This document shows, piece after piece, positions 18,741 to 27,604 of a stretch of DNA of 64,000 nucleotides (positions are counted from its first letter, which is position 1; each line of letters begins with the position of its first letter). Origin of the DNA: Pseudomonas sp. S09G 359 (GTDB lineage: Bacteria > Pseudomonadota > Gammaproteobacteria > Pseudomonadales > Pseudomonadaceae); the NCBI RefSeq assembly GCF_002843605.1, contig NZ_CP025263.1, positions 3,377,501 through 3,441,500 of the forward strand, given 5' to 3'. A program made the translations under genes and the position numbers. The notes beneath the pieces were generated by a model that worked only from the letters and a program-made list of their open reading frames with translations, was not told the DNA's origin and made no database searches.

Positions 18741-18829
18741 TGTGGGAGCGGGCTTGCTCGCGAATGCGCTAAACCAGTCACCAATGCTTCAACTGACACA
18801 CCGCATTCGCGAGCAAGCCCGCTCCCACA
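18741..18829. repeat. REP/BIME inverted repeat (GTGGGAGCGGGC class)
   Basis: TGTGGGAGCGGGCTTGCTCG and its inverse end the element, with arms of about 29 bp (to GAATGCG/CGCATTC) and a central loop. It lies between dipZ and msrA and may modulate the dipZ transcript end. Confidence 0.85.
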
Positions 18830-18868
18830 GGTTGACCCCGTTTATTCCGTAGCACTGGAGTGACTGTG

Positions 18869-19564
18869 ATGAAATTCTTCAAATTTTTACCGGTGCTGGT
18901 TTTCGCCGCTTTCGTCGGTCAAAGCTCAGCGTTTTCCTTTGGATCGTCCGAGGAGGGCGTCACGATAGCCCCGCCGGCCATGGACCTGCCCGGCGAGCCT
19001 GGCAACCTGCAAACCGCGGTGTTCGCCGGCGGCTGCTTCTGGGGTGTACAGGGGGTGTTCCAGCATGTGCAAGGGGTGAAAAACGCGGTGTCCGGCTACG
19101 ACGGCGGTGCGGCGGGTACGGCCCAGTATGAGGCCGTCAGCGAAGGCGACACCGGCCACGCCGAGTCAGTGTCAGTGACATACGACCCGGCCACGGTCAG
19201 CTACGGCAAGCTGTTGCAGATCTACTTCTCGGTGGCCCACAACCCCACCGAACTCAACCGCCAGGGCCCGGACACCGGCACCCAGTACCGGTCGGCGATC
19301 TTTGCGCAGAATGCCGAGCAACAGAAAGTCGCCCAGGCCTATATCGCCCAGCTCGACGCCGCCAAGGCCTTCGACAAACCCATCGTGACTAAAATCGAGA
19401 TGGGCAAGGCGTTCTACCCGGCGGAGGCCTATCACCAGGATTTCCTCACCGAGAACCCGTCCTACCCGTACATCGTGATCAATGATTTGCCGAAGGTGGC
19501 GCAGCTCAAAAAACTCTTCCCCGACAGATACCGCGCAGAGCCCGTCCTGGTCAAAAACCAATAA
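18869..19564 (+). CDS. msrA: Secreted methionine-S-sulfoxide reductase A
   Basis: A 231-residue MsrA with a Sec signal peptide ([21 protein letters not shown]). The catalytic motif GGCFWG gives Cys56; [21 protein letters not shown]-like [25 protein letters not shown] and YHQDF are family features. It reduces the S-epimer of protein methionine sulfoxide. TGGAG 8 bases before ATG 18869 decides the start over a GTG at 18860. Being exported, it complements the periplasmic MsrB and could share the DipZ reductant. Confidence 0.94.
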   Translation: MKFFKFLPVLVFAAFVGQSSAFSFGSSEEGVTIAPPAMDLPGEPGNLQTAVFAGGCFWGVQGVFQHVQGVKNAVSGYDGGAAGTAQYEAVSEGDTGHAESVSVTYDPATVSYGKLLQIYFSVAHNPTELNRQGPDTGTQYRSAIFAQNAEQQKVAQAYIAQLDAAKAFDKPIVTKIEMGKAFYPAEAYHQDFLTENPSYPYIVINDLPKVAQLKKLFPDRYRAEPVLVKNQ

Positions 19565-19579
19565 ACGCCACAAACCCAA

Positions 19580-19650
19580 TGTAGGAGGGGGCTTGCCCCG
19601 ATTGCGGTGTGTCAGTCACCACCGCCATCGGGGGCAAGCCCCCTCCCACA
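19580..19650. terminator. REP hairpin between convergent genes
   Basis: TGTAGGAGGGGGCTTGCCCC and GGGGCAAGCCCCCTCCCACA arms form a long hairpin between msrA and the convergent alpha-E gene. Both transcripts end here, so it probably acts as a bidirectional stop. Confidence 0.75.
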
Positions 19651-19669
19651 GTTGAGTCCTCAGTCTGGC

Positions 19670-20620
19670 CTAGACCACTTCCAGGTAGGAACTATGTATC
19701 GCTCGCGCCAGCTCGCGCACGGTGTCGATAAAGTCCGTGAGGCGGCTGTGCAAGCCGTCTTCAAGAATCTCATCAATCCCCGTATACCTGAGCCGCGCCT
19801 CGAACTCTGCCGCCAGCCGTTGCGCCGTGCGGCCGTAGCTGCCCGGCAGGTCGGCGAGGATATGGCTCAGTTCCTCGATACACGCATGCAACGAACGCGG
19901 CACGTCGCTGCGCAGCAGCAGCAGTTCCGAAACCGAGCGCGCATTCAAGGCATTCGGATACAGCTCGGTATACGCCTCGAACGACGACAACGCGCGGAGC
20001 AGGGCGCTCCACTGGTAGTAGCCGCGTGCCGACAAGTCGCTGACTTCTTCAGATTCTTCGCCGAACATCTCATAACGTGCATCCAGCAGGCGCAAGGTGT
20101 TGTCCGCGCGCTCGACAAAGGTGCCCAGGCGGATAAACCGATACGCGTCATTGCGCATGATGGTGCCGGACGTGGCGCCACGGAACAGGTGTGAACGCTG
20201 CTTGACCCAATCACAGAAGTGGCTGATGCCATGCCGCGCCAGGCCGCCGGCGGCGATGCTGCGCATTTCCAGCCAGGTGGCGTTGAGGTTTTCCCACATG
20301 TCGGCGGTGATGCGCCCACGCACGGCGTGGGCATTGCCCCGCGCGGCGCGCAGGCAGTTGTAGATGCTGGCGGGGTTTTCTTCGTCGAGGGCGAAAAAAT
20401 GCAGCATGCGCTCGGCATCCAACTGCTGGTGGCGCTCGAGGTAACTGTCCAGCGTGCCGCTGCTGAGCAACGACATGGCCAATTCATCCAGGCCATCGCT
20501 GCGCCCGGCCTGGGGCATCAACGACAGCGAATAACTGACTTCAAGCATGCGCGCCAGGTTTTCGGCGCGCTCCAGGTAACGGGACATCCAGTACAGATCT
20601 GCTGCGGTTCTACTCAACAT
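19670..20620 (-). CDS. Alpha-E domain protein (DUF403)
   Basis: A 316-residue, almost wholly helical protein starting MLSRTAADLYWMSRYLERAENLARML, the hallmark of the alpha-E family. No catalytic motif is known. It is almost always encoded beside a circularly permuted ATP-grasp protein, as here (2-bp gap), and often a transglutaminase-like protease, which is absent. The pair is thought to make or modify a peptide or amide product; the substrate is unknown. Confidence 0.9.
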   Translation of the reverse strand: MLSRTAADLYWMSRYLERAENLARMLEVSYSLSLMPQAGRSDGLDELAMSLLSSGTLDSYLERHQQLDAERMLHFFALDEENPASIYNCLRAARGNAHAVRGRITADMWENLNATWLEMRSIAAGGLARHGISHFCDWVKQRSHLFRGATSGTIMRNDAYRFIRLGTFVERADNTLRLLDARYEMFGEESEEVSDLSARGYYQWSALLRALSSFEAYTELYPNALNARSVSELLLLRSDVPRSLHACIEELSHILADLPGSYGRTAQRLAAEFEARLRYTGIDEILEDGLHSRLTDFIDTVRELARAIHSSYLEVV

Positions 20621-20622
20621 AC

Positions 20623-22032
20623 TCAGCCCTCCACCACCCAGGTGTCCTTGGTTCCGCCGCCTTGGGACGAGTTGACGATCAACGAGCCTTCACGCAGCGC
20701 CACCCGCGTGAGGCCGCCGGGTACCAGGCGGGTTTCCTTGCCAGAGAGCACGAAGGGCCGCAGGTCGATGTGCCGGGGCGCGATGCCGTTTTCGACAAAA
20801 GTCGGGCAGGTGGACAGGCTCAGGGTGGGTTGCGCGATGTACGCGTGGGGGCGGGCCTTGATGCGCTGGCGGAAGTCTTCGATCTCGGCCGCCGTGGACG
20901 CCGGGCCGACCAGCATGCCGTAGCCGCCGGAGCCTTGGGTTTCCTTGACCACCAGCTCTGCCAGGTTGGCCAGCACATGGGACAGCTCGTCGGGTTTGCG
21001 GCATTGGAAGGTCGGCACGTTTTGCAGAATCGGCGCTTCATCCAGGTAGAACTTGATCATCGCCGGCACGTAGGGGTAGATCGATTTGTCATCAGCCACG
21101 CCGGTGCCGATGGCATTGGCCAGCACCACATTGCCGGCGCAGTAGGCGGCCACCAGGCCGGGCACGCCAAGCATGGAGTCGGGGTTGAAGGCTTTCGGGT
21201 CGAGGAAGGCGTCGTCGATACGCCGATAAATCACGTCCACCGGCTTCGGCCCGTCGGTGGTGCGCATGAATACCTTGAGGTCGTGCACGAACAGGTCGGC
21301 GCCCTCCACCAGTTCCACGCCCATTTCACGGGCCAGGAATGCGTGCTCGAAAAACGCGCTGTTAAAGCGGCCCGGGGTCAGCACCACCACATTGGGGTTG
21401 TCCAAGCGGCTGGAGCTTTTCAGGGTTTTGAGCAGCAGGTTGGGGTAGTGGTCCACCGGTGCGATGCGCTGCTTGGCGAACACTTCCGGAAACAGGCGCA
21501 TCATCATCTTGCGGTCTTCAAGCATGTAGCTCACGCCGCTGGGAGTGCGCAGGTTGTCTTCGAGCACGTAATAGGTGCCGTCGCCGTCGCGTACCAGGTC
21601 GACACCGGAGATGTGCGAGTAGATGTCGCGGTGCAGGTCCAGGCCGACCATGGCCTTCTGGTAACCCTCGTTGCCCAGCACCTGGTCTGCGGGAATGATC
21701 CCGGCCTTGATGATGCGCTGGTCGTGGTAGATGTCGGCGAGGAACATGTTCAGCGCGTTGACGCGCTGGATACAGCCACGTTCGATCACGCTCCATTCAC
21801 TGGCGGGGATGCTGCGCGGGATGATGTCGAAGGGGATCAGGCGCTCGGTGTCTTGCTCGTCGCCATAAAGGGTGAAGGTGATCCCGGCGCGATGGAACAG
21901 CAAATCGGCTTCGCGTCGACGCTGGGCCAGCAGTTCCGGCGGCGTGTTGGCCAGCCAGCGGGAGAAATCCTGATAGTGCGCACGGCACTCGCCGTTTGCA
22001 TCATTCATTTCATCAAAGAAAGATCGAGCCAT
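20623..22032 (-). CDS. Circularly permuted ATP-grasp protein
   Basis: A 469-residue protein of the DUF404/DUF407 ATP-grasp group. Visible features: ERGCIQRVNALNMFLADIYH, DLVRDGDGTYYVLEDNLRTPSG, DVIYRRIDDAFLDP, LANAIGTGVADDKSIYPYVP, and KETQGSGGYGMLVGP with the ATP-binding glycine-rich loop. The fold suggests carboxylate-amine ligase chemistry, related to glutathionylspermidine synthase. It is first in an operon with the alpha-E gene. Confidence 0.9.
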   Translation of the reverse strand: MARSFFDEMNDANGECRAHYQDFSRWLANTPPELLAQRRREADLLFHRAGITFTLYGDEQDTERLIPFDIIPRSIPASEWSVIERGCIQRVNALNMFLADIYHDQRIIKAGIIPADQVLGNEGYQKAMVGLDLHRDIYSHISGVDLVRDGDGTYYVLEDNLRTPSGVSYMLEDRKMMMRLFPEVFAKQRIAPVDHYPNLLLKTLKSSSRLDNPNVVVLTPGRFNSAFFEHAFLAREMGVELVEGADLFVHDLKVFMRTTDGPKPVDVIYRRIDDAFLDPKAFNPDSMLGVPGLVAAYCAGNVVLANAIGTGVADDKSIYPYVPAMIKFYLDEAPILQNVPTFQCRKPDELSHVLANLAELVVKETQGSGGYGMLVGPASTAAEIEDFRQRIKARPHAYIAQPTLSLSTCPTFVENGIAPRHIDLRPFVLSGKETRLVPGGLTRVALREGSLIVNSSQGGGTKDTWVVEG

Positions 22033-22424
22033 TCCAGTACCTTGTCAGTGCCGAGGGGTGCGTGGGGTGGCACTGCCGCTTTAAAAAACGCATTTTTTTA
22101 TGAGCCCGTGGCTGATGGTGCCAACAGACCTGGTCCTTACTTTCTTATGGGGTCGGCTCTGGGTCGGGGGGTAACGAATGCTCCTGTATCCGGGCAGATG
22201 AATGGATAAAGCAATGCTTGTGCCGGAATGAGCATGTAACGCTGATTAAGCCCTTAGGGTAGGCCGCTTCAGCGCTTGATCGCGAAAGTGAGCTTGCTTG
22301 CGCTGGGCTACGCACTGAGCGCGAGGCAAGGCCGCACCATCTTGGGTTGCTGAGAGCGCCCCAAGATAGGGCATTGATGGGTTCGAGCCGACGCCTTTTT
22401 ACCTTGATTTACCGCCAGGGGGAT
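22033..22424. other. Intergenic stretch, no gene seen
   Basis: A 392-bp gap between the ATP-grasp start and the toxin-like stop, both on the minus strand. It includes an AAAAAACGCATTTTTTT element at about 22084-22100 that could fold into a short hairpin and end the upstream minus-strand transcript. No ORF, REP or known RNA is recognised. Confidence 0.5.
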
Positions 22425-25400
22425 TTAGCTGAAATGCACCGGTTTGTATTCAATTTTGAGTGTTTCAAACACGGGCGTTTTGCCTTGAGCTGCGACGTTG
22501 ATCTGTATTTGGGTACCGTTGTTTTTTTCGATGTGTTGGACCTTTTGCCCGCTATACATATTCTGGATTCTGCTATCTACCAATAGATGGATTTCGTTTT
22601 CAGCTAGGCTGGGAAACTCACCGCGAACTTGCGTCTCTAGGTAGTCACGGATTTTTTCCATACTTGTCGAGCCGAATTTTAACGTCACCGTACCTTCATA
22701 GGCTTTTACAGTCTTACCCACCTCTTTTTGAAATTCTTTGGCAAACGAGTTATCTGCGCCATCTGCGGAGTAACAGATCAAAAGCCGGATATTGCTATAA
22801 CGCGAGTCTGCCGGATCAATGCCTTTACTCCTCAAATGAGCAACCAACTCTTTTGCGGTGTAATGCTTGTCGTCAACCTCCACCAGAGCGGGCTTTTTCT
22901 GCAGCCTGTCCAGTATCCCGCGGTCAACGCCGTGAGCAACCACATTAAGTCGCGTGCCGCCCTTGTGGGCATCCGTATAGGTGTGAACTGCGCCACCCAG
23001 CACGTGAACCTCATTCATCGCTCCGCCCATCTGTGCAAAGGTGCTTTGACTGATGACAGTATTCGGTTTTGCCCCTTCGCCGGGCTTTACACTGCTCTGC
23101 GACTTCAGGCCGATCCTTTGCCGACTGGATGCCGACTTACTAGGGTGGGCCACGGCACCCAAGCTGTCGGGGGCGTTTGCCGAGGGGGTGTCGCTGACAA
23201 AGTTATCCAGCGCCTTGCCGTAAGTCTGCTGCGTGATCGGATCATAGGCGTACCACTTGTTGGTCGCCTCATCTAATTTAGCCAGGGTTTTGCTTTCAGC
23301 GGCGCCATTGGCGGCTTTATACGAGCCTTCGGCGATATCACGCCGCTTCGACAGTTCAAGCAGATTTACACTCTGGTAGGAACCGCGCAGGCTTTTGACG
23401 CCTTTGTAGGCAGTTCCCGTCGCCACACGACCGAGTTTAAGGGCGCCACGCCCCAGATCATCCACACCGTCCAACGGGTTGAGCGCGCCAAGCGCCGCCC
23501 GCCCAACGATCCTGCCAACCTTACCTATTTTTGACAGTGCGGACGCTGTGCTCGCAACGACTTTGGCGCCCTTGGCGAAGGCACTGCCGAAGCCGACCGC
23601 GAAACCGAAGATATCGAGGGTCAAATCGAAAGTGCCTCCGCCAATATTGCCCGATTTGAAATTTTTGATGGCTGAATAGAATGGGATAAAATCAAGTGCA
23701 ACTTTCGAGACTTTTTCATGCACTGGCACTTCGGTGTCAAAGGTGGTTGCGCCTTTGGCATAACGTTCTACTGCGGGGAAGTTCATGTCCGCGATCAGTG
23801 TATTGACAATGTACTGGGTCCTGGCACTTCCGAAACAATTCTGTACGGTTGGCATACCGGTTTTTTCATCCAGTAATCCAGGTGAGTGCTCTCCCTCACG
23901 TTGTACTCTTTCGACCAATATCCCGGTGTGGCTAGGTCTAGCAACAAGGTCTGCGTGCCGTATGTAATCTTTTTCTGGAAGCTTTGAAATGGAACCCTTT
24001 GTTCGATCAAACTCGTAGTAGGTGGCCTTGCCATTTCGCTCAGTCTGAAATATCAACACGCCATCTGCCACTCGATCGCGTTGATTGGTTTCAGGGTATC
24101 TAACTTCTTCGAGGGGGGTTAATTTACCATGCTCCAAATTCTCACGGTCTTCCGGCGGCAGCTTGGAAATAAGGTACTTGAAGTGTGCGGCAGTGGTTTT
24201 TTTGACCGCATTGGCGTAGTTGCTAAACGGTTCCTGGAACAGTGCATCCGGGCGTGGCAGCTGTTTAAGCTTTTCCAGGATATTCGGTACGTCTATCTCG
24301 CTCGATGAGGAGACCCACGCAGTCGGTTTTCCATCTGCATCAATTTTTTTTACACCTAAAGTTGTTACCTGCACAAAAGTACGACCAAATTTACCCCAGT
24401 TATCCGCCGACGCGGGAGAACCCTGGAGCGCTCGACCATCGATATAGAGATCCAGTATCGAGTAGGGCCCAGGGTAATGCCGGTTTGAAGGATGCAACGT
24501 TATATTTTTTTGCTCGAACAGTACCGGGTCCATGTCTGGAAAGGCGTTCTTCAGCTGTTCCAAAGCAATGGACTCGACAGTCGGCATTTCTGTGACGTGG
24601 GTTTCGGCTGCGGCTTTCAGTTCGCTTACTTGTGCCGTGAATTGCTCGCGCACGGCCTTTATCGCAGTTTCCGTCACCGGATAACTCATGCCGTTGGCGA
24701 CCCCCCATTGCTTGATAGCCTCGTTCTGAGCCGCATATTCGACAGCGCGCTCTGTTTCGGTGATCGGTGCTATGTCGGCTTCGAGCATGATTTGCGCGTA
24801 GCTCGCCATCGCTGTCGAGCCTGGCACTTTTGCTTCCATACGGGCGACCGCCGTGGTGAAGCTGACCCAGCTGTGGGTGCCCACTGACACTTGTTCCGGA
24901 ATGTCCTTGACCAGGAACTCCGGTGCCTGGCTAGCCAGTAAAATGTGTGCCTGGATCACAGCATTCTCGGGAGATGACGCTTTGCTTGTGGCGACCAGGT
25001 GGTTAGCCAACTGCTGAATGACCGTCGCTGGAGGTTTACCCATGTTGTCGGCCGAGACCGGCCGGTAACCTTCAATAACGCCCGGTGTACGGCTATACGC
25101 CGGGGTGCCGACGCCTTTGCTGCTCGTCACGTTCAAGGCCGCCAGCAACCAGTCGGTGGCACTGCCCTTAACCGAACGGGCCTCGAAGGTCGCCTGAATG
25201 GCCTGGCCCAATGCCTTGCCCCTGGGTGAATTGATTAATTCGTTGATCAACTTGCGCGGATCACGTTGCTCCTCTGGAGAAATTTGCCTGCCGTTCAGCA
25301 GGTAGTCCAACACGTTGCCAAAGGGGCTCAACACCAGATCGCCGAACTTGCCCGCACGTACATCCGCCTGCAATTGTTGCTGGCTGTTCTGGTCAAGCGG

Positions 25401-26390
25401 TACGGGCCAGTTCAACGCGCCACCCAGGTTGCCATCCGGTGGTGCGTTGGAGGCCGGAGTCGACAGGGATTTTGCGAGGTTCAACACCTCTTCGCGAGTG
25501 GTGGGGATATCCCAGCCATGATCCTCCAGCAGTTGCTGAAGGCTTGCGTGGGTTTTGACAGGATAGGTACTGTCGGAGGCCAGGTTGACCCTCTTGGTCT
25601 TGAGTTGATCCTCAATGGACCCTGCGTCTGCGTTGGCGGCCAAGTGTTGCAGTTCTACAACGATTTGTTGCCGGTTGACCAGGTCGCCCAAATGCGATTT
25701 CTGGTCTTGAAGGGCGCTCTCGCTGCGCGATGCGATCAAACTTGTATCAGTGGTCGGGTCGAGAGCGGTAAACGTCTTGGTTTCGGCGAGTTCCTCAGCA
25801 CGTTTGCGCATTGCCGGTTCCGTCAGGCCCAACCTCTCTTTATAAAAACGCCCCACCAGCTCATATGGAACAGGCTCAGCGATATCGCTTACCGGCGGCG
25901 CGAATGTCGTGTCGAGGTGTCCTGCAGCGAGCACCCGTGCGGCCTGGAGGATAGGCCCGCTGATCGCGCGCCAGTGCGGATCGTCTTGCCCGAGGGTATG
26001 GATCGTTTGTTTTGCATCCAGCGAGCGTTGAAGCGAAAACGAGATTTGACCCGTTTCCGGGTTGAGTCTGATCGACCCAACGGCGATGCCTTTGTCTTGA
26101 ATCCACTGCTTAACGTCGGGTGACTGGAAAGCGCCGTGCAACTGGGCCCACCACTGGCCGAATGTGGAGTGGGGAGGGATGGGATGGATCTTGGCATCCG
26201 GCCGGTGATCGGCAGTGCTTAACAGCGCATTTCGATACTCGCGTGTCAGCTCGCGATCACCCTCGATGCGCGAGCCCGCTGGTGGCGCTGGGGCGTAGGA
26301 AGCCTCACGCTCTTGTGGGGGCGTGGCGGGCATGCTCTGTGGGAGCGAAAACTGCGGTTTTGTAGGGGGCTGACTGGAAACAGTGTTCAT
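22425..26390 (-). CDS. Large toxin-like protein with putative C80/clan CD peptidase C-terminus
   Basis: A 1,321-residue protein I cannot name. The N-terminus (about 1-45) is Pro/Ser-rich and probably disordered. A long helical region follows. About residues 930-1000 hold a hydrophobic, Gly/Ala-rich stretch (KVALDFIPFYSAIKNF, LDIFGFAVGFGSAFAKGAKV) like the membrane-active part of large Pseudomonas toxins, then WYAYDPITQQTYGKAL. The C-terminal 200 residues have a beta strand ending in His1153 (NVVAHGVDRG) and another ending in Cys1206 (LLICYSADG), 53 residues apart, as in the C80 autoprocessing domain of MARTX and clostridial toxins. No signal peptide. ATG 26390 is preferred to TTG 26402. No partner gene is evident. 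Confidence 0.6.
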   Translation of the reverse strand: MNTVSSQPPTKPQFSLPQSMPATPPQEREASYAPAPPAGSRIEGDRELTREYRNALLSTADHRPDAKIHPIPPHSTFGQWWAQLHGAFQSPDVKQWIQDKGIAVGSIRLNPETGQISFSLQRSLDAKQTIHTLGQDDPHWRAISGPILQAARVLAAGHLDTTFAPPVSDIAEPVPYELVGRFYKERLGLTEPAMRKRAEELAETKTFTALDPTTDTSLIASRSESALQDQKSHLGDLVNRQQIVVELQHLAANADAGSIEDQLKTKRVNLASDSTYPVKTHASLQQLLEDHGWDIPTTREEVLNLAKSLSTPASNAPPDGNLGGALNWPVPLDQNSQQQLQADVRAGKFGDLVLSPFGNVLDYLLNGRQISPEEQRDPRKLINELINSPRGKALGQAIQATFEARSVKGSATDWLLAALNVTSSKGVGTPAYSRTPGVIEGYRPVSADNMGKPPATVIQQLANHLVATSKASSPENAVIQAHILLASQAPEFLVKDIPEQVSVGTHSWVSFTTAVARMEAKVPGSTAMASYAQIMLEADIAPITETERAVEYAAQNEAIKQWGVANGMSYPVTETAIKAVREQFTAQVSELKAAAETHVTEMPTVESIALEQLKNAFPDMDPVLFEQKNITLHPSNRHYPGPYSILDLYIDGRALQGSPASADNWGKFGRTFVQVTTLGVKKIDADGKPTAWVSSSSEIDVPNILEKLKQLPRPDALFQEPFSNYANAVKKTTAAHFKYLISKLPPEDRENLEHGKLTPLEEVRYPETNQRDRVADGVLIFQTERNGKATYYEFDRTKGSISKLPEKDYIRHADLVARPSHTGILVERVQREGEHSPGLLDEKTGMPTVQNCFGSARTQYIVNTLIADMNFPAVERYAKGATTFDTEVPVHEKVSKVALDFIPFYSAIKNFKSGNIGGGTFDLTLDIFGFAVGFGSAFAKGAKVVASTASALSKIGKVGRIVGRAALGALNPLDGVDDLGRGALKLGRVATGTAYKGVKSLRGSYQSVNLLELSKRRDIAEGSYKAANGAAESKTLAKLDEATNKWYAYDPITQQTYGKALDNFVSDTPSANAPDSLGAVAHPSKSASSRQRIGLKSQSSVKPGEGAKPNTVISQSTFAQMGGAMNEVHVLGGAVHTYTDAHKGGTRLNVVAHGVDRGILDRLQKKPALVEVDDKHYTAKELVAHLRSKGIDPADSRYSNIRLLICYSADGADNSFAKEFQKEVGKTVKAYEGTVTLKFGSTSMEKIRDYLETQVRGEFPSLAENEIHLLVDSRIQNMYSGQKVQHIEKNNGTQIQINVAAQGKTPVFETLKIEYKPVHFS

Positions 26391-26559
26391 AGTACTTGCC
26401 AATGGAAGGGTTCGGCGGGGCTCCTGCTCTGAAGTGCCTCCGTGGCGCTGACCCTATGTCGCTCTGGCTCTTGAATTGGTTCCTTCACGGCGCAGTTCAT
26501 TATCTGGCTGTTATCACGACAACGTCTTACGCAAGTCGCAGCAGGTTTCCTATCGGCGC

Positions 26560-27174
26560 ATGAACAAACTTGAACTTCACCCCAGCCCGATTCTTCTAAG
26601 GTATCTCAGCCCAGCAGGGAGCACGGATGTGCCCAGAATCATTTCACCCGACACCCCGGAAGCGAACCTGACCGATCACAGCGAACACAACGCGAAAATC
26701 TTCGGCTCGCCCAAGGACCGCCTGGATTTTTACCGGCGCGAAATCCAATACGAAACCACCATCCTGGCCAACCGCACCGACGCCTACCTCACGGCGCAGT
26801 CATTCCTGGTGATCGCCTTCGTTTCCGGCATGGGCAACCTGAACCCGGAGTGGGGCAAGTTGTTCACCCTGATAGTGCCGGTGTTCCTGGCCTTGCTCGG
26901 TATTCTCAGCTCGTTGAACGCCTGGCCGGGTATTCGCGCCGCGTACGAAATCATCGACCATTGGCACTATAAGCAGAGCGAACTGCTGCGTAGCGAGCCG
27001 GTGATGGGCATGGCCTACGATGAATCGCCGTTGTTTGCCGAGATGGAGTCCTCCCACAAGGGCTATCGCAAGTCGCTGCTGTTCTCAATGCGCGCGCCCT
27101 GGTTGTTCATGGTGTTCTGGGTGCTGCTGGGCGCCTATGCGTTTTACATTCAGGTGGATAACCCCGGTTCTTAA
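26560..27174 (+). CDS. Predicted three-helix membrane protein, unknown
   Basis: A 204-residue protein with a soluble N-terminal part (residues 1-75), two helices close together (AQSFLVIAFVSGMGNL and LFTLIVPVFLALLGILSSL) and one near the C-terminus (LFMVFWVLLGAYAFYIQV). No catalytic motif is seen. The open frame extends upstream to 26476, but ATG 26560 begins the plausible protein; the ribosome site is weak (GCAGG). It is divergent from the large toxin-like gene, so a link between them is possible but unsupported. Confidence 0.7.
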   Translation: MNKLELHPSPILLRYLSPAGSTDVPRIISPDTPEANLTDHSEHNAKIFGSPKDRLDFYRREIQYETTILANRTDAYLTAQSFLVIAFVSGMGNLNPEWGKLFTLIVPVFLALLGILSSLNAWPGIRAAYEIIDHWHYKQSELLRSEPVMGMAYDESPLFAEMESSHKGYRKSLLFSMRAPWLFMVFWVLLGAYAFYIQVDNPGS

Positions 27175-27245
27175 GCAATTGGAACTTCACCCCCGAGCGC
27201 GCGACCTTACTTGAACGCAGGTTGCGTTTTCGAAAGAGGTGACCC

Positions 27246-27458
27246 ATGAGCACAGATAAAGATCCCCAAGTCAGTGACCGTAACGACCCCGCCATCGATG
27301 GCGGCGAGCCGGCGCCCGGCACGGCGGCCGATGCGCCGAAAGACCCGAAGCCCGCCACCGACCCCAAGGCGCGCGAAAACGACTACAGTCCGGACTTCAA
27401 GCCCGAGCGCGAGCCCAAGCCTGAAACCGATGCCGATATCGACACCCAAGGCGGTTAG
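27246..27458 (+). CDS. Small hydrophilic acidic protein, unknown
   Basis: A 70-residue protein dominated by Asp, Pro, Lys and Ala (DPQVSDRNDPAIDGGEPAPG, DFKPEREPKPETDADIDT), with no hydrophobic core and probably intrinsically disordered. GAGGTG lies 6 bases before the ATG. Followed after 11 bp by another small acidic gene, probably on one transcript. Confidence 0.6.
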   Translation: MSTDKDPQVSDRNDPAIDGGEPAPGTAADAPKDPKPATDPKARENDYSPDFKPEREPKPETDADIDTQGG

Positions 27459-27469
27459 AGGAGACGGTC

Positions 27470-27604
27470 ATGTCCAAAGAACTGGAAGAAGAACTCAACG
27501 ATCCCGGCAATGAAGACCCAGGATCGTTGATGGACGATGCAACAGTGCCACTCAATGATCTGGATGAGGCGGCGGATGTAGGCAATACCGAGGATCAGGA
27601 CTGA
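27470..27604 (+). CDS. Very small acidic protein, unknown
   Basis: A 44-residue reading frame (begins MSKELEEELNDPGNEDPG, ends NTEDQD) with a strong GAGGAG ribosome site 7 bases upstream. It is highly acidic and probably disordered, like its upstream neighbour. Its last 10 bases overlap the convergent antiporter gene. Supported by RBS, spacing and composition only. Confidence 0.5.
   Translation: MSKELEEELNDPGNEDPGSLMDDATVPLNDLDEAADVGNTEDQD

Noticed and set aside
20662..22209. 515-codon plus-strand open frame opposite the ATP-grasp gene
   Set aside because: Shadow of a high-GC gene; no recognisable domain.
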